This document shows positions 1 through 10,060 of a DNA stretch of 64,000 nt, piece by piece; position 1 is the first letter of the stretch; each line of letters starts with the position of its first letter. Below the pieces are notes generated by a model that worked only from the letters and a program-made list of their open reading frames with translations, was not told the origin of the DNA and did no database searches. Position numbers and translations under genes: made by a program. Location of the stretch: the NCBI GenBank assembly GCA_026874595.1, contig CM049309.1:26105033-26169032 (forward strand), in the 5' to 3' direction. Source of the DNA: Sipunculus nudus (taxonomy: Eukaryota > Annelida > Sipuncula > Golfingiida > Sipunculidae).

Positions 1-64
1 ATATATAAAAGAAACAGAGTTTTTATTAAGAAATGATATACAAAGAGAAATAAAGCGTATCATC

Positions 65-107
65 AATACGTATCGGTATCGAATTAATTGTATCGCAATA
101 CGTATTG
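65..107. repeat. Short inverted repeat with ATACGTAT arms
   Basis: CAATACGTAT near 65 is mirrored by ATACGTATTG near 98-107, with a GTATCG-rich loop. It could be a decayed transposon end or a chance palindrome. I see nothing else in the first 150 bases. Confidence 0.35.
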
Positions 108-149
108 TACCGGATGAGGCAGACCAATACCCAGGCCCTAATTTATACA

Positions 150-590
150 CATGAAAATTTCAGGCTGATACGTAGAACCAGTCCAGAGATATTAGCCTGG
201 ATGTCTGCAGCATAAATGTGATTGTAGGTGGCATCACCTCTCATATAAACAAGAAACCTATCCATGATGTCTATATGCGTAAAATTTCCCTCAAATTAGG
301 CAACCATTGCAGAGATATGAGTAATTTTAACCCAAGGCAGACAAACAGATGGATGCTGTGAAAAAATGGCTTTAGATGGAGCCACTAGTTTTGTGTATGA
401 TATAAAGCTATCAAAAAGCATTACTCATGCAAAATTTCAGCTTTATTGGTCTAACAGATATACAGATGGACCTCTGCAGAGAGGAAAGGTCTAAGGTAAA
501 CCCAAAATGAGGGCGCAGCAGTTCACGTGCCCCATTCATAATTCCAAGTTTCAAGAAGATTCTACGTCCAACAGTAACAATTAGCACCAT
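150..590 (+). mobile_element. R4-family relic, both ends missing
   Basis: The stretch follows the same order of phrases as the better copies at 5899-7066 and 58833-59606: 'ctgcag.ataaatgtgattgtaggtggc', then 'cagacaaacagatgga', then a degenerate ggtggcgccacc palindrome (here gatggagccactag), then the 'gcagttcacgtg' segment. The 5' hairpin and the 3' GTATC..GATAC hairpin are both absent. No coding potential is visible; the short ORF on the minus strand at 411-611 has no recognisable family. Confidence 0.6.
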
Positions 591-599
591 GTTAACAGA

Positions 600-928
600 C
601 CTCTGCTTCATTTGAAGGTCTCAAAAATACAGAAAAAAAAGATGGCACCACCAGTCTGCAGGAACTGATGAAACTCTCCATGATCAATATGCATGCAAAA
701 AATCATGGCAATCAATGCATTAGTTATTCAAATACTGGAGCTTTTGTATCAAATTTTTAATTATTCTTTGGGATACTCACAAGCCCCATAGCTCAGGGGA
801 TGTGGGTTGCAGAGACCTCATTTTAGGTTTCCAACAATTTGTGCCTTGCTAACCGATGATAGGCCAGCTAGACGACGGAAGAGTGATCGCTATAGCTCAG
901 GTGACTTTTAGTTGGCTGAGCTAAAAAA
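600..928 (+). mobile_element. R3b element, 3' part with terminal hairpin
   Basis: Contains the R3b body ('aggaactgatgaaact', 'gatcaatatgcatgc', 'atactggagcttttgtat'), also seen three times in 33438-34450 and once each near 57600 and 61520. It ends with TAGCTCA..TGAGCTA around 894-924 followed by an A-run, preceded by 'gacgacggaagag', a remnant of the GACR-rich stretch. The 5' end is not identifiable. Confidence 0.6.
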
Positions 929-1062
929 AAGTGCCATGGTCAAAGATCGGCAAAATTTAAGGTATTGATTTTTTATTTATGTTTAAAATTTTTTAATTTT
1001 ACAAAATTCAGATCGAATTTTTGGTATACAATTGAATCTTGATAAAATAAAGTTTATTCCTG
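929..1062 (+). mobile_element. Fragment of R3 body, broken by the retrotransposon
   Basis: 'gtgccatggtcaaag..ggcaaaatttaaggtattgattttttatttatg' and 'attgaatcttgataaaataaagtt' match the middle of the R3 copies near 9490, 23060, 32130 and 37500. The match stops at about 1062, where LINE coding sequence begins, so the LINE fragment probably landed in an R3 copy. R3 sequence does not clearly resume after the LINE. Confidence 0.5.
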
Positions 1063-1063
1063 C

Positions 1064-2440
1064 ATGATATTGCATAAAAATATTCAAAGCTCTATTTTGA
1101 ATAATGGTTATACAACAGGGTATTATTACACGTTAGAAAGAGGAACTAGCCAGGGAGATCCACTTGCAACATATTCATTTATCATGGTAATAGAAATACT
1201 AGCAATAAAAATACAGAATGATGAAAATATATCTGGAATAGTGATTGGAAACACCGCAATACCATATTTGTTCAAAACTCTGAATCATTAGGCCCAGCAT
1301 TCTCTACGCTCGTTACACAGCACTTTACCCATTGGCAAAATACCTATATCATAAGCACTGTTTGTTTTGACCTTGTATCCTGAATCTCTACACAAGGGGG
1401 GAGCACTGTATTTTGGTCCAATAAGGTGAGACAAGTGCTGGAAGACAAAACGGTTTACCAGCCAAGCGAAGAATACACGAAGCCAGTGTTGTTCATTTTG
1501 TTTTGAGAGACAGCTCATCGCCCCGGTGACCATTTGAACAGGCCACAGGCTCAGAGAGAATAGTCCCACACCTGGTTTCTGGGCGGAGCCCGATGCCTGT
1601 TGAGTGTTTCTTGACTTGCATTTGGTTGGCTGCTGGTCACATCAGCAGTTTTTTTCAGCAGACAGGCCCATGTGCACCACCTGGTGTTTACGTGCATCAT
1701 AAATGGTCAAAGCTGGCAGCGGGAAAATCAGTAGCTTCTTCAGAAGCGCAAGATTTCCGCTGCCTCGGGAGCGTAAGCACTCTCTGTCATGCAAACATTT
1801 GAATATTATTCTTTATTAAAACAAAATGTAACAAAATCTGCAGCTACATGCATTGGATCTATGAAAAGTTTAATAATGTAAAGAATTCATATAATTTGAA
1901 GTGTATCAATTTGACAAAGACAGCTATAAAAATACTTGGGATATGGTTTTCTTACAATAAAGATATTATATTCAAGGAGAACTTTCAGAGAGTTGAGAAT
2001 AATCTCAGAACTACATTGACAATGTGGAAACCAGGAATCTTACACTCTATGGTTGAGCTGAAGTTGTCTGTTCACTTGGGATTTCAAAGGTTTTGTATGT
2101 GCTAGCATCACCCACAAAGACTCTTGCAAAGCTTGAAGAAACAATTTTGTAATTTTATTTGGAATGCTAGAAAGCCAAAAGTTAAATACACCACAGTAAT
2201 CAGGAAATGTGAGCAGGAGGGGTTAAATGTGCCAGATATTGAGAGCAAAATAAGAACCCAGATGATGTGGGTCAAGAGATGTCTCGGACCACAAGAATCT
2301 GTTGTGAAGAGATGCTGAATTTCAGACTTGGGTGTATCTAAGGTTTAAGGTGTATCCGAAGCAACCCTTATATTAATGTGCTACCAATGATATTGCCAAA
2401 ATTTTATGCGAAAAATGTTTGAAAAGTGGGCTTACTATGT
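1064..2440 (+). pseudogene. Dead non-LTR (LINE) retrotransposon, reverse transcriptase fragment
   Basis: The first segment (about 1064-1285) encodes the RT motif RGTSQGDPLATYSF followed by 'VIEILAIKI', the conserved R-G-x-x-Q-G-D-P block of non-LTR reverse transcriptases. The following FADD/YADD catalytic block is missing. After an unrelated insert, coding resumes at about 1840-2318 with 'IKILGIWFSYN', 'LTMWK', 'FIWNARKPKVKYTTVI', 'LNVPDIESKIRTQ' and 'MWVKR', typical of the region downstream of the RT domain in L1/Tx1-like elements of marine invertebrates. A weak continuation ('LPKFYAKN') lies near 2390-2420 in another frame. It is 5' truncated, interrupted, frameshifted and lacks catalytic aspartates, so it is inactive. 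The clade is inferred from memory of the family. Confidence 0.85.
1285..1803 (-). repeat. About 0.5 kb interspersed repeat inserted in the LINE
   Basis: This block is GC-richer than its surroundings and is the reverse complement of 58020-58535. Shared phrases include 'ccaataaggtgagacaagtgctgg' (split by differences), 'cagcagttttttt', 'ggcctgttcaaa' and 'ccgaggcagc'. It splits the reverse-transcriptase frame. I find no target duplication and no terminal inverted repeats. A weak Pol III A-box-like string (TGGCC.ATGGGTAAAG.GC, minus strand) lies near one edge, but no B box follows. It could be a SINE-like or non-autonomous DNA element. Confidence 0.6.
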
Positions 2441-5012
2441 ATCTGTTTAACCACAGACAGAAGACGAAATAATGTATCAACATGTATATTAAAGGAGGCT
2501 TCTATGTCAGTTTGTACACATTCACTGACAAGTGCGGGATGATCCATTCATATGGTTTTAGGTGAAGGTTGTCAGGTGATGGTCTTGAACATTTTGGTAG
2601 TCAGTCAACAGAGGTCACAGCTAATTATGATTATATGCAACTGGGGCAGTCTGTGTCACATTTGTAAGTGGCCTGTTTTTTGCCACTACAATTTTCAGAA
2701 TATCTGTATCAATACCATTTGCTAATTTAAGGGTTATGCACACTAATTATCTGAAGAAATTTTTTTATTTCATAATTATGAATCAACTGTACAGAGAATA
2801 TCATCAAACATAAGACAGCCTGGGATGCAGTACAGTAATTCTAACATTTCTTGATTGGCCTCATGACTATGAAGTCAACCTTCTTTTCACAGAAACAACC
2901 TCCTTTTTTAATATTTTAATATATAATCTCCCTGTTTCTTCTTGTAAGCACCACTGGTAAGATAATGTTGGAATATTTCCTTTATGTGCCTGCATGAGTC
3001 GGCCTGGCCTGGTTCAAACAGAAATAGATGGCACGCCATGAATCCCATACATGCAAGTCTCCCAAGTACATCATTTCCCACTTCTTTAAATCAGTAACAA
3101 GAAGTATGGCTGTTCCAATAGCTCTCCAATTATTTTAAGACCTTGCAGTAAATGGGTCTGTCATTAACCTATATCCATCATAATGTCAGCTTCCCCGTTG
3201 GTGATCTAGCTATAACACTAAACTACTTCACCATCAGACAAGCAGAAATCAATACAAAATGATATGCTGGGTATCTGAAGCATCTTCTACATTCATATCT
3301 GATTAAACAGTGCTTTGTACTGAATGGAGTATAACACAGGGTACTTACTGTATATCTGATGTGGATAGTCACTCAACAGTAATGCCTCCTTTCAACCAGT
3401 ATACTGCAACAAGCAAAGGAATATTAAACACAAATTCAATGGTATAATACCTATGTCACCAATATGTTTGCAACAAAAACTAACATAACAGAGCATGCAG
3501 CAGATGAAAATATCCTGCAGCACACATTCTTTAAGCATATATATATACTTAAAGTACAATCTACAGTTATACCTACTGGCAGTTTTCCTGATACACATTA
3601 ACATGTTATATTGAAACAACCAGACACAGGTTAATGCTTTCAAAAGTCAGACAATAAGCAAGATCCTTATAAACATACAAAGCAATGGTAGCTGCAGGTG
3701 GACCAGGACAACTCCAGGTAGACTGGACACAATTCACAAAGGTAGTCCCAGTCAGATGTGACTGATAAAATCCAAGAATCTTATTTATTTATCCCTGGAA
3801 GCCCTAGGAGATCACAGCATCCCCAAGAGTACCTGAACTGGGAACCGATCTAACACTCTCAGGACCTGTACATCCTTGCTTTGTTACAAACCACTGTCTG
3901 GCATTAGAAGATGCTACAGAGCACTTTGATAATGATTGGTCAGATCGGAAGACGAGTTCTCCATTGATTCAGCCTGATATGATCTCAGGACTAGCAGGGA
4001 GAACCAACTGGTAGCACACATTTATTGATGGATTTTGGATTGCAGTCTGCAGCTCCCCCGTTCAGGATTAATCCCTCCTGCTGAATGGCAACCATGTGGA
4101 TGCCTTGAGAGGAAAAACTTGCCTAAGCCCGTAGTGATTAATCATGTCTGACTGTCAGGCCGTCAGCTCTTGTTTCTGTCACTAGCACTTTTTGTCTGTA
4201 CTGTTCTTGAACTGCATGGTAAGAAAGATCATGGCCCCAAATGAAGGCAACAACATGAAGTTTTAAGTCAAGTATTTACCCTTTTGTTCCAATAACAGCC
4301 TGATGTATCATGTTTTTTTTTTGTTACGTACCATTTATCTGCAGACATCTGCAGGATGAATGTTTCATGCAAGAACATACTATTATAACAGTGAATGACT
4401 GTCTTTTAAGAGACATGCATTCAACCACATATATAATGTGGTAACATTTCAATTGTTGTTATAATATGATATAAAACAGGAAGGAAACTTGACCAGGAGT
4501 CCTGGGCCACTACCAAAGGAGAACAAATGGCCAAATAGGAGCAATCAGATGCTATGCTTAATTTTATGATCCAGTAACCAAAGACAAAAAAAATAAATAA
4601 ATCTCAAATATCAGTCTTGCACTGCATGTTCACTCACTACGATATACCACATGTATTTCACCATTTTTATTTAAAACATTTACACTGAAAGTTGTAAAAA
4701 CCTGATGTCCAATGAAACATTTCATTTGACTTCTGGGGTGTCACTTTGCTTACAGCATTCAACCATGAGGAATATTCTTGAGTTAATTTCTGAAATATGA
4801 AATTTACAGACCTTTGAATATTGGTGTCCTGCAAATATTCAGTACAAACTATAACATGCAACTTACATTGTACTTGGCAAATCAAGCTAAAAGAGAGATG
4901 CATACACTTACGTGGCCTTCAGGTCCTGTCAGGCATGACAGTACCAGGACCTACCCTTGTTAAAGGAACAGACAGTACTTAATACAATTTAAACAAATTG
5001 ATTATTCTTTCT
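2441..5012. other. No recognisable gene or repeat
   Basis: AT-rich sequence without long open frames. The ORFs at 3392-3643 (minus) and 4667-4903 (minus) are short, low-complexity or hydrophobic, and match no family I know. The section 3790-4150 is somewhat GC-richer and could be an old repeat, but nothing in it recurs in the window. Confidence 0.5.
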
Positions 5013-5880
5013 ATGATGACTTCAGGTCATGCTTCACAGGTGCTCCAGAGGTGCTTATTCTGTGCTTCCATGATGACTTCAGGTCATGCTTCACAGGTGC
5101 TCCAGAGATGCTTATTCTGTGCTTCCATGATGACTTCAGGTCATGCTTCACAGGTGCTCCAGAGATGCTTATTCTGTGCTTCCATGAGGTCTTCAGGTCA
5201 TGGTTCACAGGTGCTCCAGAGATGCCTATTCTGTGCTTCCATGATGACTTCAGGTCATGCTTCACAGGTGCTCCAGAGGTGCTTATTCTGTGCTTCCATG
5301 ATGACTTCAGGTCATGCTTCACAGGTGCTCCAGAGGTGCTTATTCTGTGCTTCTTTAATGATGACTTCAGGTCATGCTTCACAGGTGCTCTGGGGATGCT
5401 TATTTTGTGCTTCGATGATGACTTCAGGTCATGCTTCACAGGTGCTCAAGAGATGCTTATTCTGTGCTTCCATGATGACTTCAGGTCATGATTCACAGGT
5501 GCTCCAGAGATGCTTATTCTGTGCTTCCATGATGACTTTAGGTCATGCTTCACAGGCGCTCCAGAGATGCTTATTCTGTGCTTCCAAGGAGGACTTCAGG
5601 TCATGCTTCACAGGTGCTCTGCTCGGGATGCTTATTCTGTGCTTCTTTAATGATGACTTCAGGTCATGCTTCACAGGTGCTCTGGGGATGCTTATTCTGT
5701 GCTTCCATGATGACTTCAGGTCATGCTTCACAGGTGCTCCAGAGATGCTTATTCTGTGCTTCCATGATGACTTCAGGTCATGCTTCACAGGTGCTCCAGA
5801 GATGCTTATTCTGTGCTTCCAATGAGGACTTCAGGTCATGCTTCACAGGTGCTCAAGCATTGCTTGTTGTGTGCTTCTAT
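5013..5880 (+). repeat. 57-bp minisatellite, 15 copies
   Basis: A unit of 57 bases (ATGATGACTTCAGGTCATGC... to ...CTGTGCTTCC) is repeated head to tail about 15 times. Some units carry a TTTA insertion (60-61 bp) or small changes. Because 57 is divisible by 3 and the unit lacks stops in several frames, long ORFs appear in at least three frames and on both strands. One plus frame reads MMTSGHASQVLQRCLFCAS per unit. The frame is lost where the insertions occur, and no upstream gene signals are seen, so I treat it as non-coding. Confidence 0.93.
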
Positions 5881-5898
5881 AATGTCTTCAGCAAACAA

Positions 5899-7066
5899 AT
5901 AGAATACGGGTAGTCAACAAGCGACTAAGTGTATCCACCTAAATCAGAGTGGAACGGGTGAAGTGAGGCATGGATTGCGTGGCTAGGGGAAATAGAGTGA
6001 AGTGTTGCATATTAGCATGGATGTCTGCAGCCAAATTGTGTATGTAGGTTGCGCCACCTACCACAAAATCAAGAAAGCCGTCCAAGTTGTATACATATGC
6101 AAAATTTAAGGCAGATAAGTCAAACCACTACATGTATATGAGAGATTTTTGCCTTTGGCAGACAAACAGATGGACGCTGTGCAAAAATGGTTGCAGGTGG
6201 CGCCACCAGTTTTGCGTATGATAAAGAGCTATGTGAGAACTATACACATGCAAAACTTTGGCCCAATCGGTCAAACGGTTCCCAAGATATGAGCTTGGAT
6301 ATCTGCTGCATAAACTAGAATGTAGGTGGCGCCACCTGTCATAAAATCAAGAAAGCTGTCTGGGATGTATAAACCTGCAAAATTTTAGGCAGATATGTCA
6401 AACCACTGCCGAGATATGAGTGATTTTATCCCATGGCAGACAAATAGACAGGAGCTGTGCAAAAATAGCTGCAGGTGGCGCCACCAGTTTTGTGTATGAT
6501 AAAGAGCTATGTGAGATCTATACACATGCAAAATTTTGGCCCAATCAGTCAAACAGTTCCATAGATATGAGCTTGGATGTCTGCAGCGTAAACTTGAATG
6601 TAGGTGGCGCCACCTGTCATAAAATCAGAAAAGCCATCCAGGATGTATAGGCATGCCGAATTTCAGGTGAATTAGTCTGCAGAGATATGAGTGATTTTAA
6701 CCCAAGGCAGACGAACAGATGGACACTGTGCAAACATGGTTGCAGGTGGCGCCACCTTTTTTTGTGAATGTTATAAAGCTCTCCAAGGGCTACATTTGTG
6801 CAAAAAATTTTTCCTGATTGGTCAAACGGTTCCCGAGATATGTGGGTTTATGTGTGGAAACAGACGCATAAACGGACCCAGAGCGCAGAGGAAAGGTCAG
6901 AGGTCAAAACAAAATCGGGGCACAGCAGTTCACATGTGACCCGAACATAATCCTGGGTTATGTAAAATTTCGCCCAGCGGTTATGGAGGAGTTCTCCGGA
7001 CACCTACGCTGCCGCGGCGGCGGTCTGAAAACATAGTATCGGCAAAACTCTGTTTTGGCGGATACA
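5899..7066 (+). mobile_element. R4 element, near full length (about 1.17 kb)
   Basis: The 5' end at about 5899 reads AGAATACGGG, then TAGTC-loop-GACTA, then GTGTATCCACC. The 3' end is a CGGCGGCGG stretch, then a hairpin at 7036-7065 with arms GTATCGGCAAAAC and GTTTTGGCGGATAC. The interior alternates two phrase blocks, each holding the perfect palindrome GGTGGCGCCACC, at 6196, 6325, 6474, 6603 and 6745. Blocks are about 278 bp apart (6196 to 6474; 6325 to 6603), so the core is a dimeric tandem repeat. No protein is encoded. Non-autonomous Helentron-like status is inferred. Confidence 0.75.
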
Positions 7067-7391
7067 ATGATGTCTGTAAAATACATATGTTCTGCCTACA
7101 AACCATATTGAGACTAATTTTTTAAACATTTTTTCACATTTGTCCCAATAAAACAATTAGAGAGTTGGTACATATGATCAAGAGGTAATATTTCCCAATC
7201 ATTGCAACTAAATCATAATAGTAATTAAAATTTACATTCTTGTTAAATTTAACTTTTTTTATTTAATTATACTTTTTTTAGGTATTAGGTTAGTCAAACA
7301 TTACGTAAGGGGATACCTATAATTGAATGATGATTATAAGTATACTCATCAGGTATATTTTTAAAGATAAGAAATTACTATCTCAGCTATA
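7067..7391 (+). mobile_element. AT-rich left flank of an R3 copy
   Basis: The last part ('gaaattactatctcagctat') matches R3 sequence at 22527-22545 and 36963-36985, so this is the left half of an R3 interrupted by the R1 insertion at 7392. The 5' terminal GACCCATGGGTC motif is not seen, so the copy is 5' truncated or diverged. No gene. Confidence 0.55.
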
Positions 7392-8958
7392 ACTAGATGT
7401 GTCAGAACGACACGAATGCCCCTGCCTGGGGCAAATTAGAAATATTTGTTAAATTTTGTAAAAAATTTTTTAAGTTCAGGAGGTGTCATATGGTCAAAAG
7501 TAGGTCAACAAGGGCAAAATGCAAACTCGATCTGTAACGGATCATTATCAAGCAACACAACAAAAATCAGGCCAGTATCTGCAGGCATTGTGAAAAAGTC
7601 CATACATGTGCATTTTTATAAAAATTTCTGTCTTTCATGATATTTTCTTTGTTCAGGATCTGTCATATGGTCAAAAATAGGTCAACTGGGAAAAAACACA
7701 AACTCGATCTGTTAGTGGTCATTATGCGCCCACAGACCAAACATTAGGCCAGTATCTGTAAGCATTGCATTGCGAAACTAGAATATTAGCAAAAGCTGAT
7801 AATCGGTTATAAATTTAAATTGGAGAGGTATGTACCATGTTTCATAACAATCCACCAAATTGTTCCTGAGATATAAGCTTCTGAGTGTTTTTGTATTATC
7901 AGCTCTAAAACAAAGAAAAATAGGTCAAGGTCACCCATATTTGCATTTGACCAAGATTTTGTTGATAAACATCTTCACTGATGAAATAAAATTCCAACGG
8001 TGAATCCTTTTAATAGAGATATCCTGCTCACAAGACCAAAATTGAAAAATCCGATAAAAATTGATTAAAAAATGAGAAATTGCAGGTGGTGCCACCGAAA
8101 TTGTGCAGCACGTACAGACCATCAGTCCCAATGATCATAGTAAGTTTTGTGAAAATCCACACAATGGTTCCTGAGATATAAGCCTCTGAGTGTTTTTCTA
8201 TAATCAGCTCTAAAATGTAAAGGTAAAAGTCAACAGACGCGGGCCGGACGGACGCCAGATGGACAGACAGACGGACGGACAGCTTGGGTGACGACAATAG
8301 CCCATCAGCCTATGAGCTGAGGGCTAAAAAACAGCTGTACATGTACATTTGACATGAAAATTTATATTTTTCATGAAATTTTCTATGTTTTGGAGCCGTA
8401 AAACAATCAAAAGTATGTCAACCGGGACGAAACACGAACTCGATCTGTAACTGGTCATTATCTGGCCACACATAAAAAATCAGGGTGGTATCTGCAGGCA
8501 TTGCGGAAAAAAAGTCTGTACATATGCACTTGTTATGAAAATTTCTATTTTTCATGAAACTTTCTATGTTCAGGAGCAGTCAAATGGTCAAAAGTAGGTC
8601 AATTGAGACAAAACAATAACTCGATCTGTAACTGGTCATTATCTGCCCACACACCAAAAATCAAGCCAATACCTGCCGGCATTGTGAAAAATAGTCCGTA
8701 CATGTTTATTTGTCATGAAAATTTCTATTTTTCATGAAATTTTCTAAGTTTAGGAGTCGTAAAACGGTCAAAATTTGGTCAACCGGGACGAAACGCGAAC
8801 TCGACCTGTAACTGGTCATTATCTGCCCACACACCCAAAATCAGGCCAATATCTGCAGGCATTGCGAAAAACAGTACGTACAACTGTTTGATTTCGGAAG
8901 GACGGAAGGACGGACATGGGTAAAACTATATTCCCCCGCCACTTTGTGGTGGGGGCAT
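7392..8958 (+). mobile_element. R1 element copy A, carrying a nested R2
   Basis: Starts ACTAGAT, then hairpin GTGTC-AGAAC-GACAC, then TGCCCC..GGGGCA. Ends with a GGAAGGACGG microsatellite, then a hairpin at 8931-8957 (CCCCCGCCAC-TTT-GTGGTGGGGG), then CATAA. Between are two diverged and about three better-conserved copies of a 180-bp monomer ('aactcgatctgtaactggtc', 'tctgcaggcattgcg', 'tttttcatgaaattttct'), plus R2 at 7778-8326. The outer flanks join across the element to match the uninterrupted R3 sequence near 22545-22580, so the insertion limits are supported by paralogous empty sites. Confidence 0.82.
7778..8326 (+). mobile_element. R2 element nested inside R1 copy A
   Basis: Begins ACTAGAATATTAGC in an A-run of the R1 monomer ('gcattgcgaaa'). 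Ends with GACGGACGGACAGC and a hairpin at 8298-8326 (TAGCCC..TCAGC..GCTGA.GGGCTA), then an A-run. The R1 monomer resumes immediately ('gtacatgtacattt'). It contains 'aggtcaaggtcaccc' and a ggtggtgccacc core. The start in this copy lacks the GCCCTCAGCC block present in the longer copies, so it is internally shortened. Confidence 0.8.
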
Positions 8959-10060
8959 AATAAAATACTGAAATTAATATTCAATTTCACTCCTTGTGAA
9001 AAGAATGCAGTTATAAAAAGAATAAAGGAATACCTCATCTTATGAACATCCACACTTTTACAGCTATACATCACTTTGTGGACAAAATTAAATGTGCACT
9101 TTAATTATTGTAACCCACTGTGATAGAATACAAAATCCAAAATGCAGCAATAATCTAAAATAAGAATGAATCAAATACAGACAATTATAACATTCATCAA
9201 GTTTATGCATGATTCTGGGGGGGGGGGATGCAGGGCTGAGGGGAAGGTAAGCCAAGCTGAGCCAAGGCAGCTGCCTTAAATGGGTTACAAAACACAGGTG
9301 AGGGTTGCATAACTCACTGTACTGGCCAGTGGCTTGATGTAAACAACACTTGAAATGGTGTCTCAAAACCTGAATAAAAGCTCCTTTTTTCAATCAATTC
9401 CTTTGAAATTTCAGATTTTAAAAGATTAAATCCATAAGTAAACATGCTTAGAAAATTAAATCAACAGTGCATACAGAAAAAAAGTGCCATGGCTAAATTT
9501 GGACAAAATTTAAGGTACTGATTTTTTATTTATGCTAATAACTTGAAAAATTTGCAAAATTCAGATCTAATATTGGGTATACAATTGTATCTTGATTATA
9601 TAAAGTTACATCCCTGAAAAAAAAGTTTCCAGCTTTAATAATTTTCATGTAAAGTGAGTAAATATATTTCCTGATTTTTAACAAAGTGATATAAGTTTGG
9701 GCCCATAACTTCAATTAATTACACAACACTGATCTAATTTCTGCAATGAACATAGGAAATATATAGAGGAATGGTTACACTAAATATGATCAATATTAGA
9801 TCAGTGGTTTTGATACCATTTAGGTTATTACAGTGAAACAATGGGTTTTTAATGGAAAATTGAGATTATTCCTTAATATCTCAAAGGAATGAAATGCTAG
9901 TGACCTAATTTTAGGTAAGGAAGGAGATTTTGGGGACATCTAACTGTTTGCAAAATTTTGGATTTGTAGGTCAAACGGTTTCAAAATGTGCCCTGTTAGC
10001 GGACGGAAGGATGACGGACAAAGGACCATGACTATAGCTCAGATGACTATAGCTCAGCTA
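8959..10060 (+). mobile_element. Right part of an R3 element (3' end)
   Basis: Follows the R3 order: 'gaacatccacacttt', 'cactttgtggacaaaattaaatgtgcacttt', a G-run at 9217-9227, the 'gtgccatggc..aaatttggacaaaatttaagg' block, 'gggcccataactt' and 'ccttaatatctcaaaggaa'. It ends with 'gcggacggaagg' and ACTATAGCTCAGATGAC..TAGCTCAGCTA. It is the continuation of the copy interrupted at 7392. Confidence 0.75.

Noticed and set aside
3942-3965. AGATCGGAAGACGAG as sequencing-adapter contamination
   Set aside because: It matches the common adapter start for only about 11 bases, then diverges, and continues into ordinary flanking sequence.
4998-5825. 275-codon ORF as a repeat protein
   Set aside because: Same artefact from a 57-bp unit. 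Frame is disrupted by TTTA-type insertions, and other frames are equally open.
5981-7066. GGTGGCGCCACC series as a CRISPR-like array
   Set aside because: Eukaryotic context, a 12-bp palindrome rather than 25-40 bp repeats, spacers that are themselves repeated, and no cas genes.
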